NCBI RefSeq assembly: GCF_040687965.1 | Contig: NZ_CP156084.1 | Span: 3,162,501 to 3,226,500, forward strand | From: Methylocystis echinoides | GTDB taxonomy: Bacteria > Pseudomonadota > Alphaproteobacteria > Rhizobiales > Beijerinckiaceae | Direction of reading: 5' to 3' | DNA length: 64,000 nucleotides | Part shown: positions 53,224 through 63,835 of the stretch, one piece after another | Layout: each line of letters opens with the position of its first letter | Numbering within the stretch: the first letter of the stretch is position 1 | Translations under genes and position numbers: made by a program | Notes under the pieces: model-generated | What the model was told of the DNA's origin: nothing | The model's database searches: none | Seen by the model: the letters and a program-made list of their open reading frames with translations, nothing else

Positions 53224-55005
53224 ATGAACATCTTTGACATCTTCCACGACCGCATCGCCTCGATTCTGGAGGGCATGACCGCCGACGCCCGCCTGCCGGC
53301 GCTCGATCTGAGCCGTTTCGTGGTCGAGCCGCCCAAGGACCCGGCGATGGGCGATCTCGCCTGCAATGCGGCGATGGTTTTCGCCAAGGAGGCCAAGGGG
53401 CATTTCGCCAGCCCGCGCGCGCTGGCGACGGAGATCTGCTACGAACTCGCGCAATCCGAGGGCGTCGCGACGGCGGAAGTGGCGGGGCCGGGCTTCATCA
53501 ACATCCGCCTGAACCCCGAGATTTTTGCGACGGTGCTGCGCGCCGCGCTGAACCGGCCGGAGAGTTTCGGCCGCGTCGAAAAGGGCAGGGCGGGCGCGCT
53601 GCAGGGACGGGTGAACGTCGAATATGTCTCGGCCAATCCGACCGGGCCGATGCATGTCGGCCACGGCCGCGGGGCCGTCTTCGGCGACGCTCTCGCCAAT
53701 CTCCTGGACTTCTCCGGCTGCGAGGTGACGCGCGAATATTACATCAACGACGCCGGCGCCCAGGTCGACGTCCTCGCGCGCTCGGCCTTCCTGCGCTACC
53801 GCGAGGCGCTCGGCGAGACGATTACGATTCCCGAGGGCCTCTACCCCGGCGATTATCTCAAGCCGGTCGGCGCCGCGCTCGCCGCAGCGCACGGCCGCGA
53901 GCTCGTCGACAAGCCGGAGAGCGACTGGCTCCCGATCGTGCGCAGCGAGGCCATCGACGCCATGATGGCGATGATCCGCGCCGATCTCGCGGCGTTGAAC
54001 ATCGGCCACGACGTCTTCTTCTCCGAGCGCACGTTGCATGATCGTTCGCAGGGGCCGTCGAAGATCGACGCCGCGATCGACTGGCTGCGGGAGAAAGGCC
54101 TCGTCTATGAAGGTCGCCTGCCGCCGCCCAAGGGGCAGCTTCCGGACGACTGGGAAGACCGCGAGCAGACCCTGTTCAAGTCCACCGACTTCGGCGACGA
54201 CGTCGACCGCGCGCTGAAGAAATCGGACGGCTCGCCGACCTATTTCGCCGCCGACATCGCCTATCACAAGGACAAGATCGACCGCGGCTTCGACACGCTC
54301 GTCGACGTCTGGGGCGCCGACCATGGCGGCTATGTGAAGCGCATGAGCGCCGCCGTCGCCGCGCTTTCCGACCGCAAGGCGACGCTCGACGTGAAACTCT
54401 GTCAGCTCGTGAAGCTGATGCGCGCCGGCGAGCCGGTGAAAATGTCCAAGCGCGCCGGCGATTTCGTGACCTTGCGCGAAGTCGTGGACGAAGTCGGCGT
54501 CGACGCCGTGCGCTTCATGATGCTTTATCGCAAGAATGACGCGCCGCTCGACTTCGATCTCTCCAAGGTCATCGAACAGTCGAAGGACAATCCCGTCTTT
54601 TACGTTCAATACGCGCATGCGCGGGCGAAATCCGCGCTTCGGCAGGCGCTGGCGGCGTTTCCCGATCTCGACGTCTCCCGCGAGGCGCTCGCTTCGGCGC
54701 GGCTTGATTTGCTCCGTGACGAGGGCGAGACGCAGCTCGCGCGCATGATCGCGCAATATCCGCGGGTGATCGAGGCGGCGGCGGCCGCCCATGAGCCGCA
54801 TCGCGTCGCTTTCTACCTGCACGAGCTGTCGAGCGTCTTCCACGCGCATTGGAACCGCGGCAAAGATCAGCCACAATTACGCTTTGTTAATGCAACCGAG
54901 AGAGATTTAACGAGCGCCCGGGTTGCTTTGGTATTAACCTTAAGCATTGTCCTGGGGTCGGGCCTGAGGCTTCTCGGCGTGAGCGCCCCCGACGAAATGC
55001 GTTGA
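53224..55005 (+). CDS. argS: Arginyl-tRNA synthetase
   Basis: A 593-residue class I synthetase. Order of features: N-terminal additional domain ([15 protein letters not shown]), the HIGH-like motif in [20 protein letters not shown], the central [24 protein letters not shown] region and [20 protein letters not shown], then the KMSKS counterpart [19 protein letters not shown], and the helical anticodon-binding domain ending near [10 protein letters not shown]. It charges tRNA-Arg. ATG 53224 lies at the family start. The SPOR-domain gene follows, as in related genomes. Confidence 0.97.
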   Translation: MNIFDIFHDRIASILEGMTADARLPALDLSRFVVEPPKDPAMGDLACNAAMVFAKEAKGHFASPRALATEICYELAQSEGVATAEVAGPGFINIRLNPEIFATVLRAALNRPESFGRVEKGRAGALQGRVNVEYVSANPTGPMHVGHGRGAVFGDALANLLDFSGCEVTREYYINDAGAQVDVLARSAFLRYREALGETITIPEGLYPGDYLKPVGAALAAAHGRELVDKPESDWLPIVRSEAIDAMMAMIRADLAALNIGHDVFFSERTLHDRSQGPSKIDAAIDWLREKGLVYEGRLPPPKGQLPDDWEDREQTLFKSTDFGDDVDRALKKSDGSPTYFAADIAYHKDKIDRGFDTLVDVWGADHGGYVKRMSAAVAALSDRKATLDVKLCQLVKLMRAGEPVKMSKRAGDFVTLREVVDEVGVDAVRFMMLYRKNDAPLDFDLSKVIEQSKDNPVFYVQYAHARAKSALRQALAAFPDLDVSREALASARLDLLRDEGETQLARMIAQYPRVIEAAAAAHEPHRVAFYLHELSSVFHAHWNRGKDQPQLRFVNATERDLTSARVALVLTLSIVLGSGLRLLGVSAPDEMR

Positions 55006-55085
55006 CGCGCGACCTCTGTCTCTCGGTCACATGCGTGAACGCGCTCGCAGCCTGCTCCAGCCCGGGAAGACGATCGAGGTGTTTT

Positions 55086-56477
55086 ATGCGTGAATCGTCC
55101 GTCAGAGGTCCCGCCATCGACCTGAGCGAGTTCGAGCGGCGCATGCGCAGCCGCGAAACCAAGCCGCCGGCGCCGAAATCATCCGATCCGTTGAGCGAAC
55201 TTGCCCGGTTGATGCAGGGCGAGAACGCGGCCGACCCGCTGGGAAAGATTCTCCCCGATCCGCGCGCCGCGGCCCGGCCGACGCCGCCGCCGCCTCCCGT
55301 CCGGCCTGTCGCCCCGCCGCCGCCGCCGCTGCGCCCCGCGGCTCCGCCGCCGCCCCAGCCTTCGGCGCCGCCGCCGCAATGGGAGGCGCCCTTGCGCGGG
55401 TCCTATGACGCCGCGCCGCAGGTCGCGCCGGAGGGACGCTACTATGAGGACGAGCGTCGCGCGCAGGCGCATTATGCGCCGCACCAGGAGCCGGCCCATC
55501 AGGAGCACGGCTACGCCGAGCCGGGCTACGGCCAGGAGGATTACGGCCACGGCTACCACGGCGGCGCCGAGGGCGGCTGGGCGGATGACTCCGAATATCT
55601 CGATTATGGTGATGACGACTCCGAGCAAACGCCCGGCGGCATTCGCCGTTTCTTGAAGCCCTGGCACGCCGCCGCCGCCATTGGCGTCGTCGCGGTCATC
55701 AGCATCGCCTGGGGCTTCCTGCACCGTAACGGCGTCGGCGGCTCGAAGGAGATCGCTGTCATTACCGCGCCGGAAGGCCCGGTCAAGGTGAAGCCCGCTG
55801 CGGAGACGGACGAGGACGCGCCCAGTAAGCAGGGCGCCGCGGTGCTCGACCGAAAGGAGCCGACCCCGGTCAAACAGGTCGTGACTCGCCAGGAGCAGGC
55901 GGTCGACCCATCGGTTCAGCCCAAGGTCGTCACGCTCGGCGACGGGCCGGTGGACGCGCCGCATGAGCCGCCGCTCGGCGCCCAGCCGCGCAAGGTCAAG
56001 ACCGTGACGGTGCGCCCCGACGGCAGCCGCGCGGACGACGTTCCCCTGCCGCCGGCCGCCGTCGAAAACGTCGAGGCGCCGCCTGTCGACGCCGCCCCCA
56101 AGGGCGCCACGCCCAAGCCGCAAACCAAGCCCGCCACGACAGCGCAGGCGCCGAAGCCCAAGCCGGCGCCGAAGGTCGCGGCCGTCGAGCCGCCGCCGGC
56201 AGCCGGCGAGGAGGACGGCGGCGCCGCTGCGCCGAGCGCTTCCTCGAGCGGGACCTACGCCGTCCAGTTCGGCGCCGCCGGCAGCGAGGAAGAGGCGCGC
56301 ACGCTCCTCAAGAGCGTCTCCCAGAAATATGGCGTGCGCGCCACCTTCAAGCCCGCCAAGGTCGGGGACAAGATGGTCTATCGCGTCCGTGCGGCCGGGC
56401 TGAGCAAGGACAACGCCAACGCCGTCTGCAACAAGGTGAAAGCCAGCGGCGGCAATTGTTTCGTTGCGGGGAACTGA
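55086..56477 (+). CDS. SPOR-domain membrane protein
   Basis: A 463-residue single-pass protein. The cytoplasmic N-terminal part (about 1-190) is low complexity with Pro-rich (RPTPPPPPVRPVAPPPP) and Tyr/Gly/His-rich stretches. One helix follows (AAAIGVVAVISIAWGFLH), then a periplasmic Pro/Ala/Lys linker and the C-terminal SPOR domain (about 385-463: YAVQFGAAGSEEEARTLLKS, VYRVRAAGLSKDNANAVCNK). SPOR domains bind denuded peptidoglycan strands at the septum. The argS-SPOR-nagZ-scpAB order is conserved in Hyphomicrobiales and ties cell-wall turnover to segregation. ATG 55086 follows GAGGTG. Confidence 0.9.
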   Translation: MRESSVRGPAIDLSEFERRMRSRETKPPAPKSSDPLSELARLMQGENAADPLGKILPDPRAAARPTPPPPPVRPVAPPPPPLRPAAPPPPQPSAPPPQWEAPLRGSYDAAPQVAPEGRYYEDERRAQAHYAPHQEPAHQEHGYAEPGYGQEDYGHGYHGGAEGGWADDSEYLDYGDDDSEQTPGGIRRFLKPWHAAAAIGVVAVISIAWGFLHRNGVGGSKEIAVITAPEGPVKVKPAAETDEDAPSKQGAAVLDRKEPTPVKQVVTRQEQAVDPSVQPKVVTLGDGPVDAPHEPPLGAQPRKVKTVTVRPDGSRADDVPLPPAAVENVEAPPVDAAPKGATPKPQTKPATTAQAPKPKPAPKVAAVEPPPAAGEEDGGAAAPSASSSGTYAVQFGAAGSEEEARTLLKSVSQKYGVRATFKPAKVGDKMVYRVRAAGLSKDNANAVCNKVKASGGNCFVAGN

Positions 56478-56581
56478 AGCCACCCGCCATTGCGACGAGA
56501 GCAGCGACGCGCTCCGGGGCGGCAAGGCCCCTTTGGAGGGCGTCGCAAGGCTCACCATGACGATCAACGCCGGATACGCCC

Positions 56582-57586
56582 ATGCGCGCCTTCATCTGCG
56601 GCCTGAAGGGCCTCACCCTCGACGCCGACGAGCGCGCCTTCCTGCGCGAGGCGTCGCCCTGGGGCGTGATCCTGTTCCGTCGTAACGTCGAAAGCCGGGA
56701 GCAGGTCGCGCGGCTGACCGATGAGGCGCGCGGCGCGCTCGGCCGATGCGCGCCCGTGCTGGTCGATCAGGAAGGCGGGCGCGTGCAGCGCCTCACGGCG
56801 CCCAACTGGCGCGCCTATCCGAGCGCCGCGCGCTTCGAGGCCGCCGGCGCGACCGCCGCCGTGGCCGAACGCCTCGCCTGGCTCGGGGCGCGGCTGATGG
56901 CCCATGACCTGCGCGAGGTCGGGATCGATGTGGATTGCCTGCCGGTGCTCGACGTGCCGGCCGAGGGCTCGCACGCCGTCATCAGCGACCGCGCCTATAG
57001 CGCCGACCCGGCGCGCGCGGCGAAACTCGGCCGAGCGGCGGCGGAGGGCCTGATGGCGGGCGGCGTGGCGCCGGTCATGAAACACATCCCCGGCCATGGC
57101 CGCGCCAGAGCCGACAGCCATCTCGAGCTTCCCGTGGTGGAGGCGAGCCGCGCTGAGCTGGAAGCCGTGGACTTCCCGCCCTTTGCCGCCAACGCCGATC
57201 TGCCCATGGCGATGAGCGCCCATGTGGTCTACACGGCGATCGACCCGACGGCGCCGGGGACGCAGTCGAAGACTGTCGTCAACGACGTCATCCGCGGCCT
57301 GATCGGCTTCGACGGCCTGCTGATGACAGACGATCTCTCCATGAAGGCGTTGACCGGCTCTTTCCGCGAACGCGCCGAGCGGGCCATCGCGGCGGGTTGC
57401 GACATCGTTCTCCATTGCAACGGCGATCTCGCCGAGGCGACCCCGGTCGCCGAGGGCGCGCCGCTTCTCGCCGGCAAGTCGCTGGCGCGGGCCGAGAAGG
57501 CGCTCGACTGCGTGCGGGCGGTTGAGCCGTTCGATGTGGCGGCGGGCCTCGCCGAATTCGGGGCGGCGATGGGCGTGGTGGCGTAA
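56582..57586 (+). CDS. nagZ: Beta-N-acetylhexosaminidase
   Basis: A 334-residue glycoside hydrolase 3 protein that removes N-acetylglucosamine from cell-wall muropeptides in the cytoplasm. Motifs: SPWGVILFRRNVESREQVAR, the DQEGGRVQRLTAP family signature, KHIPGHGRARADSHLELPVV carrying the catalytic His, and LLMTDDLSMKALTGSF with the nucleophile Asp. Length is as expected. ATG 56582 starts MRAFICGLKG, with no strong ribosome site. In this gene order it normally precedes scpA directly; here an Uma2 gene lies between them. Confidence 0.95.
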   Translation: MRAFICGLKGLTLDADERAFLREASPWGVILFRRNVESREQVARLTDEARGALGRCAPVLVDQEGGRVQRLTAPNWRAYPSAARFEAAGATAAVAERLAWLGARLMAHDLREVGIDVDCLPVLDVPAEGSHAVISDRAYSADPARAAKLGRAAAEGLMAGGVAPVMKHIPGHGRARADSHLELPVVEASRAELEAVDFPPFAANADLPMAMSAHVVYTAIDPTAPGTQSKTVVNDVIRGLIGFDGLLMTDDLSMKALTGSFRERAERAIAAGCDIVLHCNGDLAEATPVAEGAPLLAGKSLARAEKALDCVRAVEPFDVAAGLAEFGAAMGVVA

Positions 57587-57631
57587 CGCGAGGCGATGGC
57601 GCGCCTCATCTCGCCGCGCTATCCTTCCTGC

Positions 57632-58189
57632 ATGTCCGCCGCCGCCCTTCCGAACACGCGCATGAGCGTCGAAGAATTTCTCGCCTGGTCACAGACGCAG
57701 GCCGGACGCTATGAGCTTGTGGGCGGCGAGGTTCTCGCCCAGGCGTCCGAACGGGCCGCTCACGCGAAGATCAAGGGCCGGGTCTATCTCGCCCTGCACA
57801 ACGCGATTCGAGCCAAGAGCTTGCCTTGCTACGCGCTTCCCGACGGCATGGCTGTGCGCATCGAGGCCGATACGGTTTTCGAACCCGACGCCCAGGTCTA
57901 TTGCGGGGCGGAGCTGCCTTCGGACGCGATCTTCGTCGAGAGCCCCGTCGTTGTCGTCGAAGTGCTGTCGCCCTCGACCGGAAAGAATGACGCGCTGCGC
58001 AAGCTTGCCGCCTATTTCAAGCTGCCGAGCGTGGCCCATTATCTCATCGTTTCGCCGGATTCGCGGCTCGTCTTCCATCACGCACGCGGGCAGGGGACGA
58101 CAATCCTGACGAAGATCATCCGCGACGGCTTGATTGTTCTCGATCCGCCGGGCCTGGAGATTTCGCTCAGCGACCTCTACGGAGAGTAG
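57632..58189 (+). CDS. Uma2 family endonuclease-fold protein
   Basis: A 185-residue protein of the Uma2 (DUF820) family, a PD-(D/E)XK nuclease fold common in cyanobacteria and many other bacteria, with unknown cellular role. Features: RMSVEEFLAWSQTQAGRYEL, GGEVLAQASERAAHAKIKGR, FEPDAQVYCG with the active-site Asp, and VVVVEVLSPSTGKNDALRKL with the Glu of the E-x-L/K motif. The end is LEISLSDLYGE. ATG 57632 gives the usual family start; an upstream ATG at 57596 is possible. It is an extra gene inserted between nagZ and scpA. Confidence 0.85.
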   Translation: MSAAALPNTRMSVEEFLAWSQTQAGRYELVGGEVLAQASERAAHAKIKGRVYLALHNAIRAKSLPCYALPDGMAVRIEADTVFEPDAQVYCGAELPSDAIFVESPVVVVEVLSPSTGKNDALRKLAAYFKLPSVAHYLIVSPDSRLVFHHARGQGTTILTKIIRDGLIVLDPPGLEISLSDLYGE

Positions 58190-58329
58190 CAGACGCGGTT
58201 TTCCACCCCTCTATCTTGTGGATGAAGCGTCCAATGGCCACGCGGCGCTTGCGGGCCCGCTGCAAACCGCACAATCTCCGATCCGACAGGGCGAATAAAT
58301 GGTAAACTGCCCAAGTCGCCGGAGAATCA

Positions 58330-59139
58330 ATGGCCCAGGAACTCTCCTTCGATCTGTCCGACGAACCGCGCGCGGAAAGCGAGGCTTTTCTCGTCGACGT
58401 CGACGGATTCGAGGGGCCGCTCGATTTGCTTCTGGAGCTGGCGCGGCGCCAGAAGGTCGATCTTGCCCGTATCTCCATTCTGGCGCTGGCCGAGCAATAT
58501 CTCGCCTTCATCGAGGCCGCGCGCCGCGTGCGGCTGGAGCTTGCCGCTGATTATCTCGTCATGGCGGCCTGGCTCGCCTTTCTCAAATCGCGGCTGCTGC
58601 TGCCCGAACAGCCCAAGACCGGCGACGAGCCCTCGGCCGCCGATCTCGCGGCGGCGCTGGCCGAGCGGCTGCGCCGGCTGGAGCTCATTCGCCTCGCCGC
58701 GGACAAGCTCACCCAGCGCGCCCAACTCGGCCGCGACATGTTCCTGCGGGGCGGGCCGGAGGGGCTGGAGACCGTCTCGCAAGCCAATTATCAGGCGAGC
58801 CTCTTCGATCTTCTCTCGGCCTATGCGCGGCAGCGGCAGAAGACGGCCGTGTCGCGTGTCGTGCTCAAACAGCGCGCCGTCTGGTCGCTGGCCGAAGCGC
58901 GCGAGGCGCTGGAGCGTCTCGCCGGCGTCGCCGCCGAATGGACCGTTCTCGACGATTTTCTGCTGCAATATTGCGTTGACATGCAGACGGCGCGGACGGT
59001 TCGAGCCTCTTCCTTCTCGGCCTCGCTCGAGATGGTGCGGGAAGGGTATTTCGACATTCGCCAGGACCGGCCCTTCGCGCCGCTGTGGGTGCGCCGCCGT
59101 GCGCCGCAGGCGGAGCCGGCGGCGGGCCCCGCGCTCTAA
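58330..59139 (+). CDS. scpA: Segregation and condensation protein A
   Basis: A 269-residue kleisin that joins the SMC condensin heads. FLVDVDGFEGPLDLLLELAR and RISILALAEQYLAFIEAARR form the N-terminal helical domain; the middle has the LRRLELIRLAADKLTQR region; the C-terminal winged helix contains ALEMVREGYFDIRQDRPFAP. ATG 58330 fits the family start. scpB follows after 15 bases with an AGGAGG ribosome site, so both are translated from one transcript. Confidence 0.95.
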   Translation: MAQELSFDLSDEPRAESEAFLVDVDGFEGPLDLLLELARRQKVDLARISILALAEQYLAFIEAARRVRLELAADYLVMAAWLAFLKSRLLLPEQPKTGDEPSAADLAAALAERLRRLELIRLAADKLTQRAQLGRDMFLRGGPEGLETVSQANYQASLFDLLSAYARQRQKTAVSRVVLKQRAVWSLAEAREALERLAGVAAEWTVLDDFLLQYCVDMQTARTVRASSFSASLEMVREGYFDIRQDRPFAPLWVRRRAPQAEPAAGPAL

Positions 59140-59154
59140 CCAGGAGGACGCGCA

Positions 59155-59907
59155 TTGGCGCAGCCCGCGGAAAAAGTTGAACTCTTCGACGTCAACAGCG
59201 ACGAGGCGCTGGCGCGCAACGAGGTTGCGCTGCGCGAGGCTGAGCGAATCGTCGAGGCGATGCTGTTCGCTGCGGCCGAGCCGCTGGACGAATCGGAGAT
59301 GGCCCGCCGCATCGCCGAGGGCGTCAGCCTCGAGCAGACGCTCGAGCGCCTGCGCGCCCATTACGCCGGCCGCGGCGTCAACCTCTCTCGCGTCGGCAAG
59401 AAATGGTTTTTTCGCACGGCGTCCGACCTCAACTGGATTCTGGCCCGCGAGCAGGTGGAGGAAAAGAAACTCTCCCGCGCCGCGCTGGAGACGCTGGCCA
59501 TCATCGCCTATCACCAGCCGACGACCCGCGCCGAAATCGAGGAAATCCGTGGCGTCGCCATCTCCAAGGGCACGCTCGACACGCTGCTGGAGACCGGCTG
59601 GATCCGCTTGCGCGGCCGCCGCAAGGCGCCCGGCCGGCCGATCACCTATGGCACGACCGACGCGTTCCTGATGCATTTCGGGCTGGAGCAGATCGGCGAT
59701 CTGCCGGGCCTCGACGAGCTCAAGTCGGCGGGCCTCTTCGACGGCCGCCTGCCAAAAGGCTTCGGCGTCCCGCAGCCTTCGGACGACACGGCGCTGCGCG
59801 ACGACGAAGAGCCGCTGGAGGATGCGGCCCCTGAGCTCCTCGAAATGGACTTCCCGGAGGAGCCGGAGGCCCCTGAGGTCCCCGAACCGCTCAACGACGA
59901 CGGCTAA
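59155..59907 (+). CDS. scpB: Segregation and condensation protein B
   Basis: A 250-residue protein with two winged-helix domains. REAERIVEAMLFAAAEPLDE starts the first, and RAALETLAIIAYHQPTTRAE, EIRGVAISKGTLDTLLETGW and KAPGRPITYGTTDAFLMHFG mark the second, with the strongly conserved GRP-x-x-YGTT segment. The C-terminus is a long acidic tail. ScpB works with ScpA and SMC in chromosome segregation. The start is TTG 59155, fixed by the AGGAGG eight bases upstream. Confidence 0.95.
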   Translation: MAQPAEKVELFDVNSDEALARNEVALREAERIVEAMLFAAAEPLDESEMARRIAEGVSLEQTLERLRAHYAGRGVNLSRVGKKWFFRTASDLNWILAREQVEEKKLSRAALETLAIIAYHQPTTRAEIEEIRGVAISKGTLDTLLETGWIRLRGRRKAPGRPITYGTTDAFLMHFGLEQIGDLPGLDELKSAGLFDGRLPKGFGVPQPSDDTALRDDEEPLEDAAPELLEMDFPEEPEAPEVPEPLNDDG

Positions 59908-60051
59908 ACGCCGCCCACGAGGCGGGCGCGAGCGGATCGGCCGAAAAACCCGCCGCCGGCGTCGTCTCGCCTTGTTTTTGGGTGGCGGGCCGCATAGGTT
60001 CCCCGTCAGCTTCGGGCCGCGCGGCCCTTCACGCATTCGGAGGTTCCCGCC

Positions 60052-60282
60052 ATGGGCGGTCTGTCGATCTGGCATTGGATCATCGTCGGCGGCGTAGTGT
60101 TCATCCTGTTCGGCGGGAAGTTCAAAATCTCGGACGTGATGGGCGACGTCGCCAAGGGCATCAAGGCTTTCAAGAAGGGCATGGCCGAGGACGACACGGC
60201 CGAGGCCGCGAAGCCAGTTGACACGACAGTCGAGCGCCGCGCCATCGAGGCCGACAAGTCGCCGGACGGCAACAAGGTCTAA
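60052..60282 (+). CDS. tatA: Twin-arginine translocase subunit TatA
   Basis: A 76-residue protein: one N-terminal helix ([20 protein letters not shown]), the hinge [20 protein letters not shown] with an amphipathic helix, and an acidic tail. It forms the variable-size channel of the Tat pathway. The motif is slightly unusual in having GGKFKISD in place of the common GxxKLPE/GxKRIP pattern, which is a frequent alphaproteobacterial variant. ATG 60052 follows GGAGG. tatB and tatC follow. Confidence 0.95.
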   Translation: MGGLSIWHWIIVGGVVFILFGGKFKISDVMGDVAKGIKAFKKGMAEDDTAEAAKPVDTTVERRAIEADKSPDGNKV

Positions 60283-60378
60283 GAGGGCGGCGGAAGCGCG
60301 AGCGGCCTTCCCCTCACCCGGGCCCTCTCCGGAGACGGAGGAATGGGCTCGGCGCCACGCCCAGTCCCGGATTGAGAA

Positions 60379-60915
60379 ATGTTCGACTTCGACGCCGGCA
60401 AACTCATCGTCATCGGCATTGTCGCGCTCATCGCGATTCCCTCCAAGGATCTGCCGCGCGTGTTGCGCACCCTCGGACAGGCGACGGGACGCATGCGCCG
60501 CATGGCGGCTGAATTTCAGGGCCAGCTGATGGACGCCCTGCGCGAGGCCGAAATTGCCGATCTCAAGAAGGAATTCGAGGAGACCAACCGCAACATCATG
60601 AGCAGCGTGAAGCTCGAAGGCGCCTTCGATCCGTTGACCGAGGCGCGCAAGCAGATCACGCAGGCGGTCGAGGAGGGCGGGAAGCCTCATCCTGAGGAGC
60701 CGCACAGCGGCGTCTCGAAGCCTCATCCTGAGGAGCCGCGCAGCGGCGTCTCGAAGCCTCATCCTGAGGAGCCGCGCAGCGGCGTCTCGAAGGAAGCGCA
60801 AGGCGACGCCCCTCCGGCCGCATCCTTCGAGACGCGACCTGCGGTCGCTCATGAGGGCGCCAGTGGCGCGGGCATAGAGGTTGGGGGCGAATCCGAAAAG
60901 AAGGCCGCGCCATGA
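60379..60915 (+). CDS. tatB: Twin-arginine translocase subunit TatB with in-frame repeat insertion
   Basis: A 178-residue protein. FDFDAGKLIVIGIVALIAIP forms the membrane helix, followed by the family hinge SKDLPRVLRTLGQATGRMRR and an amphipathic helix to about residue 100. The C-terminal tail holds three tandem 12-residue units (KPHPEEPRSGVS) encoded by the 36-bp repeat. TatB with TatC binds twin-arginine signal peptides; the repeat lies in the non-essential tail. Its stop overlaps the tatC start (ATGA), so translation is coupled. Confidence 0.93.
   Translation: MFDFDAGKLIVIGIVALIAIPSKDLPRVLRTLGQATGRMRRMAAEFQGQLMDALREAEIADLKKEFEETNRNIMSSVKLEGAFDPLTEARKQITQAVEEGGKPHPEEPHSGVSKPHPEEPRSGVSKPHPEEPRSGVSKEAQGDAPPAASFETRPAVAHEGASGAGIEVGGESEKKAAP
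60682..60857. repeat. 36-bp tandem repeat inside tatB
   Basis: Three units of 36 bases start at 60682, 60718 and 60754 (each AAGCCTCATCCTGAGGAGCC...GTCTCG). An inverted, partial copy follows at about 60822-60857 (ATCCTTCGAGACGCG...CTCATGAGGG). Units are nearly identical, which implies recent expansion. Confidence 0.9.
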
Positions 60916-61700
60916 ACGAGGCCGACGAGGCGGAGATCGAGGCCAGCAAGGCGCCGCTCATCGAACATCTGATGGAATTGCGCGAGCGCCTGATCAAGGC
61001 GCTGCTCGCTTTCCTGGCGATGTTCATTCTCTCCTTCTTCTTCGCCAAGGACATCTACAATATCCTCGTCATTCCCTATACGCAGGTGGCGGGGCCGGAG
61101 GCGCGGCTGATCTATACGGCGCCGCAGGAATATTTCTTCACGCAGATCAAGGTCGCGCTGTTCGCCGCGGCTTTCCTCTCCTGTCCGATCGTTTTCTCGC
61201 AGCTTTACGCTTTCGTCGCGCCGGGCCTGTATCGCCACGAGCGCGCAGCCTTCCGGCCCTATCTCTTCGCGACGCCGGTCTTCTTCGCGATCGGCGCGCT
61301 GGTCGTCTATTTCCTCGTGATGCCCAATCTGCTGCGCTTCTTTATTGGCATGCAGCAGGCCAATGAGCCGGGGCGGGCGCAGATCGAACTCTTGCCCCGC
61401 GTCTCCGAATATCTGTCGCTGATCATGACGCTGGTGCTGGCTTTCGGCGTCGTCTTCCAGATGCCGGTGATTCTCACGCTGCTCGGTCACGTCGGAATCG
61501 TTTCGTCGCAGTTTCTCGCCGAAAAACGGCGCTATGCGATCGTCATTGTCTTCGTCGTCGCGGCAATTCTGACGCCGCCCGATGTCTTTTCCCAGCTTGC
61601 GCTCGCGCTGCCGGGCATGCTGCTCTACGAGGCGTCGATCTATTCGGTGCGGCTGGTCGAGAAGAAGCGGGCGGCGGCGGCCGCGGCGACGCAGGAGTAG
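60912..61700 (+). CDS. tatC: Twin-arginine translocase subunit TatC
   Basis: A 262-residue core of the Tat translocase with six membrane helices. IEHLMELRERLIKALLAFLA is the conserved cytoplasmic start that binds twin-arginine signals; FFTQIKVALFAAAFLSCPIV, the FYAFVAPGLYRHERAAF-like loop (FVAPGLYRHERAAFRPYL), and ILTPPDVFSQLALALPGMLL are the other family marks. The C-terminal tail is short and charged. ATG 60912 overlaps the tatB stop. Length is typical. Confidence 0.97.
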   Translation: MNEADEAEIEASKAPLIEHLMELRERLIKALLAFLAMFILSFFFAKDIYNILVIPYTQVAGPEARLIYTAPQEYFFTQIKVALFAAAFLSCPIVFSQLYAFVAPGLYRHERAAFRPYLFATPVFFAIGALVVYFLVMPNLLRFFIGMQQANEPGRAQIELLPRVSEYLSLIMTLVLAFGVVFQMPVILTLLGHVGIVSSQFLAEKRRYAIVIVFVVAAILTPPDVFSQLALALPGMLLYEASIYSVRLVEKKRAAAAAATQE

Positions 61701-61704
61701 CCCC

Positions 61705-61985
61705 GGCGTCCTGGCCGGGCTTGTCCCGGCCGCCTACGCCGAGACGCGGCGGCAATCTTGTCCGCGTCGTGGCGTGGACGCCCGGCACGGGCGCTTCACC
61801 ATCAGCCGCGGCGACAACGCGCCCGCTTGACCCCCCTTCGCGGCTGCGAGACAAAGGCGCCCGAACGCCCCGCCGTCATGGCCGGGCTTGTCCCGGCCAC
61901 CCACGTCGAGATGCTGCGGCGCTCTCTCGGAATGCCGCCTTCGCGGCGCAGCGTGGATGCCCGGCGCAAGGCCGGCATGACGCAT
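61705..61985. repeat. Pair of dispersed hairpin repeats between tatC and serS
   Basis: The 20-base palindromic TGGCCGGGCTTGTCCCGGCC occurs at 61712-61731 and 61879-61898, each followed by a GTGGAYGCCCGGC element (near 61772 and 61950). This fills the whole gene-free stretch 61701-62018. Such units are typical dispersed intergenic repeats of alphaproteobacteria. Confidence 0.75.
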
Positions 61986-61988
61986 TGA

Positions 61989-63359
<1,371 letters not shown>

Positions 63360-63416
63360 GCGGCCGTTCAGGGCCGGCGTCGGCGCGGCCCTGACGTGCG
63401 CCGTCGCCGCAAGGCG

Positions 63417-63704
63417 TCAATAGGGCAGGCTGGACCCGTAATGACCCGGCGCGGGCGTCCCTGCGACCACGAAGGGCGCTTGGACATAGCCCACCAGGCC
63501 GCCATATGAGACCCGGCACCAGGAGCGGCAGGAGTTGGCGTCGATGGGCGCGGAAGCGGGGATGACGGCGACGACCGGGCTGCCGCTCGACGGAAGCGCA
63601 TGCATGGGCATCGCGGCCGAGACGGTGGCGGGATAGGCGCCGGCGGCGCCGATCGAAGCGGCGAGCGCCGCAGCAACGAACAGAGGCGTAAGGTTTGAAG
63701 GCAT
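63417..63704 (-). CDS. Secreted SH3-like protein (95 aa)
   Basis: A 95-residue exported protein. The signal peptide is [20 protein letters not shown]. The rest resembles a bacterial SH3 domain: [20 protein letters not shown], then [20 protein letters not shown], where the GxVGYV turn is typical. Such domains bind peptidoglycan or proteins in the periplasm. ATG 63704 follows GGAGGGAG. It sits between serS and surE on the opposite strand, an added gene in an otherwise conserved order. Confidence 0.75.
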   Translation of the reverse strand: MPSNLTPLFVAAALAASIGAAGAYPATVSAAMPMHALPSSGSPVVAVIPASAPIDANSCRSWCRVSYGGLVGYVQAPFVVAGTPAPGHYGSSLPY

Positions 63705-63835
63705 TCCAAGCTCCCTCCGCATCGCCCAGCGCCCCAACCGATGTAGGGCGCCGTTGGGGGTCTGTCGCCGAATCGGTGCAGAAAGACCGCCTCCCAATGT
63801 CGCTCCGCGGCGCTCTGCCGGAGGTGTCAGCCTGA

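Noticed and set aside
53182-54876. Minus-strand open frame of 564 codons opposite argS
   Set aside because: argS motifs on the plus strand are complete, so the reverse frame is a shadow.
58327-60852. Minus-strand open frame of 841 codons across scpA, scpB, tatA and tatB
   Set aside because: It spans four well-defined plus-strand genes and the repeat; a shadow due to base composition.
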